Shown here piece after piece: positions 27,031-36,043 of a stretch of DNA of 64,000 nt. Under the pieces are notes generated by a model that saw nothing but the letters and a program-made list of their open reading frames with translations, made no database searches and had not been told where the DNA came from. The position numbers and the translations under genes are program-made. The stretch is from Bacillota bacterium (GTDB taxonomy: Bacteria; Bacillota; Clostridia; Oscillospirales; Ruminococcaceae). The stretch spans positions 60,774 through 124,773 of the forward strand of contig JAEYNX010000016.1 of the NCBI GenBank assembly GCA_023412215.1. The letters run 5' to 3'. Within the stretch, counting starts at the first letter, position 1; every line of letters begins with the position of its first letter.

Positions 27031-28275
27031 ATGAAGATTGCTATCTTTGCGGAAACCTATCTTCCCTACCTAAACGGAGTGGTGACGCATATCTGCGTAT
27101 TAAAAAGCGGGCTGGAAAAGCTGGGGCACGAGGTACTTATCGTTACGGCAGACGCTCATGCACGGCACCATTATATCGAAAACGGCGTACTGCACTGCCC
27201 TGCCATTACTTCTAAACGCATCTACGGCTACGGTCTGGCTTCACCGTTAAGCCAGCGGCGCTTAAACATGATTTTAAACTTCAACCCCGATATCATACAT
27301 GTACAAACTGAGTTCGGCGTGGGGCTCTCCGGCATTATGATTGCGAAGTTCTTGGGCATTCCGCTGGTATATACCCTGCACACGATGTATGACGATTACA
27401 TCTATTATATCGCCCCCAGCAAGCTGGTGCCATTGGTAAAAAAGCTTTCGCACGGGTACGCGAGGATTATTGCCGGTTCCGTAAACGCCATTACAGGCCC
27501 TTCGGTAAAGATTCAGGAGTATTTCCGCTCACACGGCATTAAAAAACAGGTTAATATTATTCCGAACACCGTAGAAATTGAGAAGTTCGACCCCAACAAC
27601 TTTACCGCAGAGCAGAGAAGTGAACTGAGGAAGCGCTACGGCATCCCCGAGGACAGTATGGTAGCCATCTTCATAGGCCGTCTCGGCAAAGAAAAGAGCA
27701 TCGATGTGCTGCTGGACTATTGGTCGCAGAGCATCAAGCCGGAGGATGGCCTTCACCTGCTCGTCGTCGGCGGCGGGCCGGACAGCGAGAGCCTGCGGGA
27801 ATATGCCACAAGCCTTGGCTTGGATTCGATGGTTACCTTTACGGGGCCGATCCCCCATGAGGAGGTTGCAGCCTACTATGCGATCTCCGATGTCTTTGTA
27901 ACGGCCTCCCTGTCGGAGGTGTATTCCATTTCGATGCTCGAAAGCATGGCCTCCGGCCTGCCGGTACTGCAGCGGTTTGACGAGTTAAACTCCAGCCAGA
28001 TACAGGCCGGTAAAAACGGCTTCTTCTTTAACGATGCCATGGAGATGGCCTCCGTGCTCAAGGTTCTGAAGCGCAAGAGCCCTGAGGACATGAAAAAGAT
28101 GAAGGAGATCGTTATCAACTCGGTGAAGGACTCCGGTGCCGAGTCACTCGCCAAGAGCCTTTTGGATATCTATACCGATTATACGGAAAAAAAGAAGTAC
28201 AAAAAAAGTACCCACATACGTGATACCTTTAACAATACCAAGATTAAGCTGAGAAAGCTTCGTCGAGTAAAATAG
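27031..28275 (+). CDS. GT4-family glycosyltransferase (glycolipid-type)
   Basis: A GT-B fold retaining glycosyltransferase, 414 residues. N-terminal acceptor domain with the motif YLPYLNGVVTHI; C-terminal donor domain with GRLGKEKSIDVL, the EX7E-type motif near SEVYSISMLESMASGLP, and a basic tail. The N-terminal pattern matches diacylglycerol glucosyltransferases and related glycolipid enzymes, so it probably transfers a sugar from UDP-sugar to a membrane lipid; that substrate is inferred. AAGGAG precedes the ATG by 9 nt. Confidence 0.8.
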   Translation: MKIAIFAETYLPYLNGVVTHICVLKSGLEKLGHEVLIVTADAHARHHYIENGVLHCPAITSKRIYGYGLASPLSQRRLNMILNFNPDIIHVQTEFGVGLSGIMIAKFLGIPLVYTLHTMYDDYIYYIAPSKLVPLVKKLSHGYARIIAGSVNAITGPSVKIQEYFRSHGIKKQVNIIPNTVEIEKFDPNNFTAEQRSELRKRYGIPEDSMVAIFIGRLGKEKSIDVLLDYWSQSIKPEDGLHLLVVGGGPDSESLREYATSLGLDSMVTFTGPIPHEEVAAYYAISDVFVTASLSEVYSISMLESMASGLPVLQRFDELNSSQIQAGKNGFFFNDAMEMASVLKVLKRKSPEDMKKMKEIVINSVKDSGAESLAKSLLDIYTDYTEKKKYKKSTHIRDTFNNTKIKLRKLRRVK

Positions 28276-28391
28276 CTGTAGAATAATATGAATTCTTTTA
28301 AAAAAAGAATTTGTATTGACGGCGTGTTTAGAAAGAGGATTTTACCCCCTCTCCAAATGAAATTTAGCGTAAGCCGGAAACGGAGAAAACC

Positions 28392-29780
28392 ATGACCATA
28401 AAAAAACATTATGATATTGCCATCATCGGCGGAGGCATCGGCGGGCTGATGACCGCCTACCGTTTGTGTGAGAAGGCCCCCTCGCTTTCTGTGTGCATCT
28501 TAGAAAAGGGGCATGATATCGGCAAGCGCACCTGCCCCATTGTTACGAAGAAGGTGGATCGCTGCATACACTGCTCCTCCTGTGCCATCATGGAGGGCAT
28601 GGCGGGTGCAGGCGCTTTTTCAGACGGCAAATATGTGATCTCCACCGAATACGGCGGCTGGCTTACCGATTTCCTGCCTGCCGCTACCGTTATCAACTAC
28701 ATTGAGCAGGCGGACAGTATACTCGTAAACTTCGGTGCCACCACCGAGCGTTTCATGCCGGATGATGAGCTGAAAAAGCTTTGCCTGCAGCACGACCTGC
28801 ACATGAGCCAGGCTCAGCTTAAGCATCTGGGTACCGATTCAAATTTCGATACAATGTGCCACATGATCGATTCACTGCGCGACCGGTGCGACATCATCAC
28901 CGACACGGAGGTTACCGATGTAGACACCAAAACCAGCACCATATTCTATAAGAACGGAGCAACCGAAAGCAGCCTTACCACCGCTACCATTATCTTCGCG
29001 GTGGGGCGCGCGGGCAGCCGTTTCTTTTCGAGATGGTGCGGGCAGAATAATATCCCTCTTGCCAACAATCAGGTGGATATCGGCGTGCGCGTGGAACTGC
29101 CCTCGATGATCTGGGAGCATTTCTCGCAGAAGATCTATGAGCCGAAGATTTGGTACCGCAGCAAAAGCTACGGCGACATTACGAGGATGTTCTGCTTTAA
29201 CGAGCGCGGGCATGTGGTTACTGAGAATACCGACGGCGTGCTCACCGTAAACGGGCACTCCTTCCGCGAAGCCGAACGCAAAACCGCCAACTCCAACTTT
29301 GCGCTGTTAACCACCATCCGCTTTACGCAGCCGTTTAAACACCCCATCGAGTACGCGCGGCATGTGGCCAGCCTGGCCAACCTTATCAGCGGCGGCAGCG
29401 TACTGGTACAGCGGCTCGGCGATCTTGAGATCGGCCGCAGAACCGACGAAAAGCGTTTAGGTCAATCCACCACGGTTCCCACCTTAAAAGCGGTCGCGGG
29501 CGACTTAAGCCTGTGCCTCCCCAAGCGGCAGATTGACAATATCGTAGAGACCCTGCACGCGCTGGACAAGATTGCCCCCGGCACCGCCAACTACGACACC
29601 CTGCTTTATGGCGTTGAGTGCAAATACTACTCGGCGCGCCCGGAGTGTGAGAACTTCCGGCTAAAGGATTACGAGAACATCTATGCCATCGGCGACGGCG
29701 CAGGCTTTACACGGTCGTTATCGCAGGCAGCCGCAAACGGTCTGTACGTCGCGGATTCGCTGTTAAGCAAACTGAATTAA
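28392..29780 (+). CDS. FAD-dependent oxidoreductase with N-terminal Cys cluster
   Basis: 462 residues: N-terminal dinucleotide motif GGGIGG (13-18), then C48, C58, C61 and C64 in a pattern that could hold an Fe-S centre, GAGAFSDGK, and a C-terminal FAD motif YAIGDGAGFTRSLSQAAANG. This is the conserved FAD-dependent dehydrogenase family related to BaiN/HI0933-type flavoproteins and common in Clostridia; substrate unknown. It ends in a bidirectional terminator shared with sigG. Confidence 0.75.
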   Translation: MTIKKHYDIAIIGGGIGGLMTAYRLCEKAPSLSVCILEKGHDIGKRTCPIVTKKVDRCIHCSSCAIMEGMAGAGAFSDGKYVISTEYGGWLTDFLPAATVINYIEQADSILVNFGATTERFMPDDELKKLCLQHDLHMSQAQLKHLGTDSNFDTMCHMIDSLRDRCDIITDTEVTDVDTKTSTIFYKNGATESSLTTATIIFAVGRAGSRFFSRWCGQNNIPLANNQVDIGVRVELPSMIWEHFSQKIYEPKIWYRSKSYGDITRMFCFNERGHVVTENTDGVLTVNGHSFREAERKTANSNFALLTTIRFTQPFKHPIEYARHVASLANLISGGSVLVQRLGDLEIGRRTDEKRLGQSTTVPTLKAVAGDLSLCLPKRQIDNIVETLHALDKIAPGTANYDTLLYGVECKYYSARPECENFRLKDYENIYAIGDGAGFTRSLSQAAANGLYVADSLLSKLN

Positions 29781-29784
29781 GTGT

Positions 29785-29821
29785 AAAAAGGCGTAACGAT
29801 AATAAAACCGTTACGCCTTTT
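29785..29821. terminator. Bidirectional terminator between the FAD gene and sigG
   Basis: AAAAGGCGTAACG pairs with CGTTACGCCTTTT around a 10-nt loop, with A and T runs on the two sides. It serves convergent genes. Confidence 0.85.
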
Positions 29822-29839
29822 GCATCTTTTAGGCAGTGA

Positions 29840-30604
29840 TTATATCTGCTTTTTTATCTTCTCCAACGCGCATTTTTCCAGCCTTGAAACCTGTGCCTGA
29901 GAAATGCCGATTTCCGACGCTACCTCCATCTGGGTTTTACCCGCAAAGAAGCGCAGGGAAAGGATGTTCTTTTCGCGCGGGCTTAACTTGGCAATCGACT
30001 CTTTAAGCGCAATCTCCTCCAGCCAGTCCCAATCGTCGCTTTTATCGCCTACCTGATCCATGACATAGATGGTGTCACCGCCGTCGGAGTAAACCGGCTC
30101 CTGCAACGAGAGGGGTTCTACGATAGCCTCCAGCGCCAGCACCACTTCCTCGCGCTTAATGCCCATAATCTCGGCGATCTCTTCCACCTTCGGTTCCCTG
30201 AGGTTCTCGTTGATAAATTTCTCCTTAACCTGCATGGCCTTATAGGCGGTATCGCGCATGGAGCGGCTTACCCTTACCGAATTGTTGTCTCTTAAATAGC
30301 GACGGATTTCGCCTATGATCATGGGAACCGCATAGGTGGAGAAACGAACATTCTGGGTGATGTCGAAGTTATCGATCGATTTAATGAGCCCGATACAGCC
30401 GATCTGAAATAAATCGTCCGGATTTTCACCTCTGTTGATAAACCGCTGTATTACAGAAAGCACCAGCCTGAGGTTACCTGCAATCAGTTCTTCCCTCGCG
30501 TTTTTATCCCCCTGCTTTACCAATTTAAGAAGTCTTTCCTTCTCGGATTCTTTAAGAACCTTGATTTTTGAGGTATTCACCCCGCAGATTTCCACCTTGT
30601 TCAT
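29840..30604 (-). CDS. sigG: Sporulation sigma factor SigG
   Basis: The late forespore-specific sigma factor. 254 residues from the ATG at 30604: MNKVEICGVNTSKIKVL is the SigG N-terminal hallmark, followed by sigma region 2 (DDLFQIGCIGLIKSIDNFD), region 3 and region 4 (KTQMEVASEIGISQAQVSRLE). The upstream extension to 30640 is not supported; GGGGGTGG lies before the chosen ATG. In many Clostridia it sits next to spoIIGA-sigE; here it stands alone. Confidence 0.96.
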   Translation of the reverse strand: MNKVEICGVNTSKIKVLKESEKERLLKLVKQGDKNAREELIAGNLRLVLSVIQRFINRGENPDDLFQIGCIGLIKSIDNFDITQNVRFSTYAVPMIIGEIRRYLRDNNSVRVSRSMRDTAYKAMQVKEKFINENLREPKVEEIAEIMGIKREEVVLALEAIVEPLSLQEPVYSDGGDTIYVMDQVGDKSDDWDWLEEIALKESIAKLSPREKNILSLRFFAGKTQMEVASEIGISQAQVSRLEKCALEKIKKQI

Positions 30605-30824
30605 GTGCACCGCAACCACCCCCGCAATACTGATATCCACAGTATTGGCTGAGTTGAAATAAGGAATGCAACGGCGTCACATGGTATTATTTTCTTTACC
30701 GTTTTGAAGGATGCTACAAAACAGAAAACTTACAGGAGAAGCGGTTACGCTTTAACCCTGTTTGCATAAAAAGAAGAGATAATACCAAAAATCACTTAAA
30801 ATCTCTTCAATATCTATCATATCG

Positions 30825-30833
30825 TGGTATAAT
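30825..30833 (+). promoter_or_regulatory. Extended -10 upstream of the VOC gene
   Basis: TGGTATAAT with no good -35 (CTTCAA at 17 bp). 65 bp before the VOC start. Confidence 0.35.
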
Positions 30834-30897
30834 TAGGATGTTTCTTGTTTTATCTAACTGATATGACACAAGCTTAAAATTCAAAGGAGATGTTTGA

Positions 30898-31353
30898 ATG
30901 CCGATAAAATATGTACATACCAATATTATCGCAAAGGATTGGGAATCGCTGGCGGACTTTTATGTAAAGGTCTTTGGCTGTACTCCTTTAAACCCAAAGC
31001 GCGACCTAGCGGGAGAGTGGGTAGACAGATTAACGGGGATAGCCGGTTGCAGCATAAAAGGCATCCATCTTGCGCTGCCCGGTTATACCGACGGGCCGAC
31101 TCTTGAAATCTTTTCTTACCAACCCGAGGATTTCCAGACTGCGGAGAAAACGCTGAACCGTTTCGGGTTTGCACACATCGCCTTTCATGTGGATGATGTC
31201 GAGGAAACACTTCAAAAGCTGCTCGCCCACGGCGGAACCGCGCAGGGGGCACCCGTTAAAAATACCTACAAAGAACTCGGCGAACTCACCGTAATCTATG
31301 CGCGCGACCCGGAGGGCAACTTGATCGAGCTGCAAAATTGGCCACGACCGTAA
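30898..31353 (+). CDS. VOC-family protein (glyoxalase/dioxygenase fold)
   Basis: 151 residues with two beta-alpha-beta-beta-beta modules of the vicinal oxygen chelate fold; metal-ligand candidates are the His near the start (KYVHTNI), the middle His/Glu (TLEIFSY and AHIAFHVDD) and a late Glu (NLIELQNWP). The function could be glyoxalase-like, isomerase or antibiotic-binding; it cannot be set from sequence. AAAGGAGATG precedes the ATG. The GrpB gene follows 39 bp later and is probably co-transcribed. Confidence 0.8.
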   Translation: MPIKYVHTNIIAKDWESLADFYVKVFGCTPLNPKRDLAGEWVDRLTGIAGCSIKGIHLALPGYTDGPTLEIFSYQPEDFQTAEKTLNRFGFAHIAFHVDDVEETLQKLLAHGGTAQGAPVKNTYKELGELTVIYARDPEGNLIELQNWPRP

Positions 31354-31392
31354 AACCCTTGAACAGGTAAACGGTAGAATAGGATAAGGGAT

Positions 31393-31980
31393 ATGAGCAA
31401 AGCTCTGCAAGAGATGACAAACGAAGAACTGTGGCAACTCTTCCCCATCATACTGACGGAGTATCAGCCTCAATGGCTCACAGATTATGCTACAGAGAAA
31501 GATTTGCTTGTAGCGTGTGTGGGTGAAAAGAATATCGCCCGCATCAGCCATATCGGAAGCACCGCGGTACCGGGTTTAACAGCCAAACCGACCATCGATA
31601 TCCTGCTTGAAGTTACCCAAGATACCGATATTGAATGGCTGAAAACAGCACTTGAAAAGCTGGGCTATCTATTCAGCGCACAACCCCATAATCCCCCGCC
31701 TCACATGATGTTTATGAAAGGCTATACGCCAAATGGCTTTTCAGCGAAGGTCTTTCATCTGCATGTCCGTTACTTGGGCGACTGGGATGAACTGTACTTC
31801 AGGGATTATCTTACCGCTCACCCCAAAACCGCAGATGAATACGGTAGGCTGAAAACATCGTTAAAAGAGTATTATGAACACGACCGTGACGGATACACCT
31901 ATGCCAAGACCGATTTCGTTAAAAATACTACCATTTTAGCACGCGAAGAATCATTGGGTAAACATGTAACACCATACTAA
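31393..31980 (+). CDS. GrpB/UPF0157-family nucleotidyltransferase-fold protein
   Basis: 195 residues. The signature HIGSTAVPGLTAKPTIDILLEV carries the GS and DxD-like pattern of the nucleotidyltransferase fold, and the C-terminal part (KVFHLHVRYLGDWDELYFRDYL) is typical of GrpB. Members also occur fused to dephospho-CoA kinase. Substrate unknown. Confidence 0.85.
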   Translation: MSKALQEMTNEELWQLFPIILTEYQPQWLTDYATEKDLLVACVGEKNIARISHIGSTAVPGLTAKPTIDILLEVTQDTDIEWLKTALEKLGYLFSAQPHNPPPHMMFMKGYTPNGFSAKVFHLHVRYLGDWDELYFRDYLTAHPKTADEYGRLKTSLKEYYEHDRDGYTYAKTDFVKNTTILAREESLGKHVTPY

Positions 31981-32100
31981 CTTTGGTCTTTCAGGAAATT
32001 TATAATATTTTAACCTCCCAAGTATATTTTGCTACTCTTTTCAAAAAATAGAGTAAAGCACAGTTGACCACAGTGCAAATAAATTCGGGAGGGTTCGGTT

Positions 32101-32328
32101 TTGAAAAAATATATTCTACCCATTGCGATGACGATTATTTGTCTTTCGTTGCTCGCATCCTGCAAAGGCAACGTAGGCGGCACATCGTCACCGGCTGCTC
32201 CGGGCGGCGCGTCTTCGTCGGTAATCTCCGACGTTGTATCGGGCGTAACCTCCGGAGTATCTTCCACAGTCAGTGAGATTGCGGGAGGCGCCTCTTCTAT
32301 GGTAAGTTCCCCCGCCGCTTCACAGTAA
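32101..32328 (+). CDS. Small Ser/Ala-rich lipoprotein
   Basis: 75 residues from a TTG start with GGGAGGG 6-7 nt upstream. Lys-rich N-terminus, hydrophobic segment and lipobox LLASC (C20 lipidated), so it should be anchored outside the membrane. The mature part is low-complexity Ser, Val, Ala and Gly with no domain I recognise. A strong terminator follows directly. Real expression is likely given the signals; function unknown. Confidence 0.7.
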   Translation: MKKYILPIAMTIICLSLLASCKGNVGGTSSPAAPGGASSSVISDVVSGVTSGVSSTVSEIAGGASSMVSSPAASQ

Positions 32329-32340
32329 TCATGAATCCAC

Positions 32341-32377
32341 AAAAAAGGTGCCGCATAAATCAGCGGCACCTTTTTTT
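32341..32377 (+). terminator. Terminator after the lipoprotein gene
   Basis: Stem AAAAAAGGTGCCGC/GCGGCACCTTTTTT with a 6-8 nt loop and 7 T. Confidence 0.9.
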
Positions 32378-32392
32378 ATACTATCTCCCGTT

Positions 32393-32418
32393 AAAATGCG
32401 GATGAAAAGCCGCATTTT
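32393..32418 (-). terminator. Terminator after mutS2
   Basis: AAAATGCGG pairs with CCGCATTTT directly after the mutS2 stop on the minus strand. Confidence 0.7.
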
Positions 32419-34803
32419 TTACTTCAGTGTTGCAATGGTTACGCCCGATTCGCCCTCGCCGTAAACACCCAGCCGGTAAGCTGCGATATTCGGGTGGGAT
32501 TTCAGGTGCAGCTGCACACCCTTTCGCAGAACACCGGTTCCCTTGCCGTGTATGATTGAGATAACCTCCAGATGCATCAGCACACATTCATCGATAAATC
32601 GGTCAAGCTCCATCAGGGCTTCCTCTAGGTTCATGCCGCGAAGGTCCACCTCTGTTTTTGCCTGCGCCTGCACCGCGCTTTTAACGGTACGGCGTGAAAC
32701 TGCCTGCTCGGTTGTCCGCTTACGTTTCCCCTCAAGCAGCCTCAGGTTTGCGAGCGGTGTTTTCGTTTTAAGGATCCCCGCTTCCACCGCGACCATGCTG
32801 TCCTTATCCGGCAGCCTTACCACCGTGCCCTCTTGGTCTACATCCATCATCAAAACCGTATCACCCACCTTGAGCGCACGAGGCAATACATAATTTTCGT
32901 CTCGCTTTATAATCACAGGGTCGGCGGTAGCGCTGAGCTTCGACACCTTGGAGTTAAACTGTGCCTTTGCCTCGGCAGCCAATTTAGAAAAGGCCTCATC
33001 ATCCTTTTGTTTTTTGATCTCCGTCAGCTCGTCAATAAGCTGCTGCGCCTCAAAGCGCACGCGTTCAACAATATTTCTCGCCTCGCGCCGCGCGCGCTCA
33101 AGCTCTTTTTCCTTTTCAAGCTCCAGCCGCTTTTTATGGCTCTGTATCTCGCTGTTTGCCGTCTCGGCCTCCCAGCGCTTGAGCTGGGCAAGCTCCTTTT
33201 CCTTTTCAAGCTCCTGGCGCGCCTGCTCAAGGCCGGAAACAACGTCTTCAAAACGGGTATTCTCGCTGGATACCATGGCTCGCGCACGGTCGATGATAGA
33301 GCCGTCCAGCCCCAGACGCTGCGAGATGGCAAAGGCGTTGGAGCGCCCCGGCACACCGATTAGCAGCTTATAGGTGGGGCGCAGTGTTTCAACATCAAAC
33401 TCGCAACAGGCGTTCTCCACCCGCGGGGTTTCAAGAGCATAGACCTTCAGCTCCGCGTAATGGGTGGTTGCGGCAACGCGGCATTTTGCCCAGCGAAGGT
33501 GGTCAAGGATAGAGATGGCAAGCGCCGCGCCCTCTACCGGGTCGGTGCCCGCGCCCAGCTCGTCCAGCAAAACCAGTGTATGCTCGTCCGCCATCTGCAG
33601 AACAGCGATGATATTGGTCATATGCGCCGAGAAGGTCGACAGGCTCTGCTCAATGCTCTGCTCATCGCCGATATCCGCCAGCACTTTACTGTAAAGGCCT
33701 ATGGTGCTGCCATCGGCACAGGGTAGCAGCAGCCCGCACATGGCCATAAGCGTCAGCAGCCCGACGGTTTTCAGCGTGACGGTCTTACCGCCCGTATTCG
33801 GGCCCGTGACCACCAAGGCATCGAAATCCTGCCCTAAGCGAATGTCGGTGGGCACCACCTTTTCGCGGTCTATGAGCGGGTGGCGCGCTTTTTTAAGGTC
33901 TATTACTCCGGCTGTCGACAGGTTCGGCTTTGCCGCGCGCATGCGGTCGGCAAGCTTAGCCTTGGCAAAATAAAGATCTAGGTCTATCACACAATCGTAG
34001 CTGCCGGATATTTCACCCGCAACGCCCGCGCATTCCGCGCTGAGCAGCGCTAAGATCCGTTCAATCTCCGCCTTCTCTTTGGTTTGCAGCACGCGGATTT
34101 CGTTGTTTGCCTCGACCACCGCCATCGGCTCAATGAACAAGGTCGCACCGCTGGAGGAGGTGTCGTGTACAAGCCCCTTGATCTCGTTGCGGTACTCGGC
34201 CCTAACCGGCAGTACAAAACGTCCGTCACGCAACGTGACGATGGATTCCTGCAGGTATTTCTGATAGGTTTGCGAACGCACCATACCGTCAAGCTGCTCC
34301 CGCACGCGTATTCCGGCAATCCTTATCCTCCGGCGGATGTCGGCAAGCTCTGGGCTCGCGTTGTCGTCCATCTCCTCCTCCGAGAGGATGGAGGCAAACA
34401 GCTTTTCCTCCAGCTTCTTGTTGGGTACGAGCGATTCAAATAAGAAATCAAGCGTCGTCGAGACACCTTCACAGCGTTTTTTCCACTCGGTTAACGACCG
34501 AATGCATCTCAGCACCTCGGCAACGGCCAGAAGCTCGCCCATAGAAAGCACCGCACCGGCGTCGGCCCGCTTGAGCATCCCCTTGGGGTTTACAACCCCG
34601 GCAAGCGACGGCGCACCGAAGCGCTGTAACAGCATATAGGCGTCGTTCGCTTTCTCAAGCTCCGCGCTTACGGTGTCGTAATCGGAGGATGGAGTAAGTG
34701 CTAAGGCAAGGTTATATGTATCCTTGCAGCCTGCCTGCTCGGCAAGCAGGGTTAATATCTTGGGTAGTTCCAAGGCTTTATAATGTCTTTCGTAATTCGG
34801 CAT
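32419..34803 (-). CDS. mutS2: Endonuclease MutS2
   Basis: A MutS homologue acting on branched DNA and on collided ribosomes (RqcU role in Bacillus), not in mismatch repair. 794 residues: MutS core, Walker A GPNTGGKT (about 340), Walker B LLDELGAGTDP, a long charged coiled coil (about 510-610), a KOW-like segment, and a C-terminal Smr domain with DLRGMNLEEA and HGKGTG. No clear ribosome site precedes the ATG: the MITE-like copy B ends 12 bp upstream. Confidence 0.95.
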   Translation of the reverse strand: MPNYERHYKALELPKILTLLAEQAGCKDTYNLALALTPSSDYDTVSAELEKANDAYMLLQRFGAPSLAGVVNPKGMLKRADAGAVLSMGELLAVAEVLRCIRSLTEWKKRCEGVSTTLDFLFESLVPNKKLEEKLFASILSEEEMDDNASPELADIRRRIRIAGIRVREQLDGMVRSQTYQKYLQESIVTLRDGRFVLPVRAEYRNEIKGLVHDTSSSGATLFIEPMAVVEANNEIRVLQTKEKAEIERILALLSAECAGVAGEISGSYDCVIDLDLYFAKAKLADRMRAAKPNLSTAGVIDLKKARHPLIDREKVVPTDIRLGQDFDALVVTGPNTGGKTVTLKTVGLLTLMAMCGLLLPCADGSTIGLYSKVLADIGDEQSIEQSLSTFSAHMTNIIAVLQMADEHTLVLLDELGAGTDPVEGAALAISILDHLRWAKCRVAATTHYAELKVYALETPRVENACCEFDVETLRPTYKLLIGVPGRSNAFAISQRLGLDGSIIDRARAMVSSENTRFEDVVSGLEQARQELEKEKELAQLKRWEAETANSEIQSHKKRLELEKEKELERARREARNIVERVRFEAQQLIDELTEIKKQKDDEAFSKLAAEAKAQFNSKVSKLSATADPVIIKRDENYVLPRALKVGDTVLMMDVDQEGTVVRLPDKDSMVAVEAGILKTKTPLANLRLLEGKRKRTTEQAVSRRTVKSAVQAQAKTEVDLRGMNLEEALMELDRFIDECVLMHLEVISIIHGKGTGVLRKGVQLHLKSHPNIAAYRLGVYGEGESGVTIATLK

Positions 34804-34815
34804 AACACATGTTTA

Positions 34816-34917
34816 ATGCTTATTTCAATTAGAAATATAGAAAAATTCGAGCAAAAAGGCCCCATTTATGCCTTTTGTGAAGAATTTTTACGTTTTATTT
34901 CTTATTGGAATTAGTAT
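34816..34917 (-). repeat. MITE-like inverted-repeat element, copy B
   Basis: 102 bp, inverted relative to copy A. Read on the plus strand it starts ATGCTTATTTCAATTAGAAA and shares with the reverse complement of copy A nearly the whole core, including CATTTATGCCTTTTGTGAAG. It fills most of the recO-mutS2 gap and abuts the mutS2 start. Confidence 0.85.
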
Positions 34918-34976
34918 GATACCTTTCCGCCCTGCTAAACCGCAGGGCAATCTCGGGCTATAATCTTCCCCCACAG

Positions 34977-35735
34977 TCATCCGTTTAACGGCGTGAGGGA
35001 ATTTAAAAAGTCAAGTGTTTTAAAGCCGTGCCCCATCTGGGCCAGCATATAGGCCTCACAGACCTTGACAAGCTGCATAAGGCTTTCATCCGTCAGTGTA
35101 AAGTTAAAAAGCTTTTCAAACTCGCTGTAGATGATATACCGCATGGCGGTAAGCACCGCGGGGGAAATCGGCATCACCGGCTCGGCGAAAGGCTCTTTCG
35201 CACAGTCCGGGCACAGCAGCTTTGCGCTGTTTAGGCAGAAATACATCGTGGGTGCTTCGTAGCAGGAGCAGACCGTACAGCACACGAGGTTTGGCATATA
35301 CCCAGCAAGGGCAAGAATGCGCAGTTCAAAGACCGGCTTGATAAACCGGACGGTACGTGTGCCTGTGTTTAAAAAATGAAGGCAGTTTAATAATAAACGC
35401 AAAAAGCCCTCCGCCTCGTCCTCCTCCGGGGCGAGGCTTTGGGTAAGCTCGCAAAGATAGCCCGCGAGCGAAAGACTGTCTATATCGTTTCGGATACCGT
35501 AAAATACAGTTAGGGTTTCGGCGGAATCAACCGTGTAATGGTCTTTACCTTTATACAGCTGAAAGCCGGAATAGGTAAGCGCCTGCGTAGCCGCCATAAG
35601 CTTGCTTTTCAGCCTTTTAGCGCCGTTTGCAAACGCGGTTATAACACCCCTGTCACGCGTAAGAATGGTGAGCACCCGGTCGGCTTCGTCAATATCCCGT
35701 ACCTTGAGCACCACTCCCTCGGTACATATTTGCAT
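34977..35735 (-). CDS. recO: DNA repair protein RecO
   Basis: Helps load RecA on SSB-coated DNA with RecR. 252 residues from the ATG at 35735 (GAGGAA 8 nt upstream): N-terminal OB fold (GVVLKVRDIDEADRVLTILT) and a zinc-binding set CCTVCSC...CPDC. It overlaps the end of yqzL by 47 bp. Confidence 0.95.
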   Translation of the reverse strand: MQICTEGVVLKVRDIDEADRVLTILTRDRGVITAFANGAKRLKSKLMAATQALTYSGFQLYKGKDHYTVDSAETLTVFYGIRNDIDSLSLAGYLCELTQSLAPEEDEAEGFLRLLLNCLHFLNTGTRTVRFIKPVFELRILALAGYMPNLVCCTVCSCYEAPTMYFCLNSAKLLCPDCAKEPFAEPVMPISPAVLTAMRYIIYSEFEKLFNFTLTDESLMQLVKVCEAYMLAQMGHGFKTLDFLNSLTPLNG

Positions 35736-35850
35736 TCTGGGGTTCCTCACTTTCGGGCAAACCTTGTTGGAAAAGCGTATCCTTGTAGAGAAGATAGGCC
35801 TCTACACTGCCTGTATCCTCAAAAATCTTCCACAGCGCTTCTCTGTCCAC
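35689..35850 (-). CDS. yqzL: YqzL-family small protein
   Basis: A 53-residue ORF starting at GTG 35850 with a strong GGAGGGG 6-7 nt upstream and ending at TGA 35689. The N-terminal LWKIFEDTGSVEAYLLYKD resembles Bacillus YqzL (WKYFSQTGSVDTYLLFKE, from memory), and the position between era and recO is exactly that of yqzL in Firmicutes. Function unknown. Its 3' end overlaps recO in another frame. Confidence 0.8.
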   Translation of the reverse strand: MDREALWKIFEDTGSVEAYLLYKDTLFQQGLPESEEPQNANMYRGSGAQGTGY

Positions 35851-36043
35851 ACTTTACCCCTCCACACAATAAGGTTTATTCAACAACCCTGCACCTTGTG
35901 GAATCTGCAAAAGGCTGCCAAGAAACAGCTTTATGCAAAACCGGTGTATTAAGATTGTTGCCCCTTAACTGATTTATATGTGAGGCAATGTAGACCATAT
36001 TCAGTTAATATTAACAGAGAAATTCGCGTCGGATTTGTGCATA

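Noticed and set aside
30605..30897. Sigma-F promoter of sigG
   Set aside because: I looked for the expected -35 and -10 patterns but found no match good enough to report.
32010..32369. Minus-strand ORF across the lipoprotein gene
   Set aside because: Antisense shadow of the plus-strand lipoprotein gene and its terminator.
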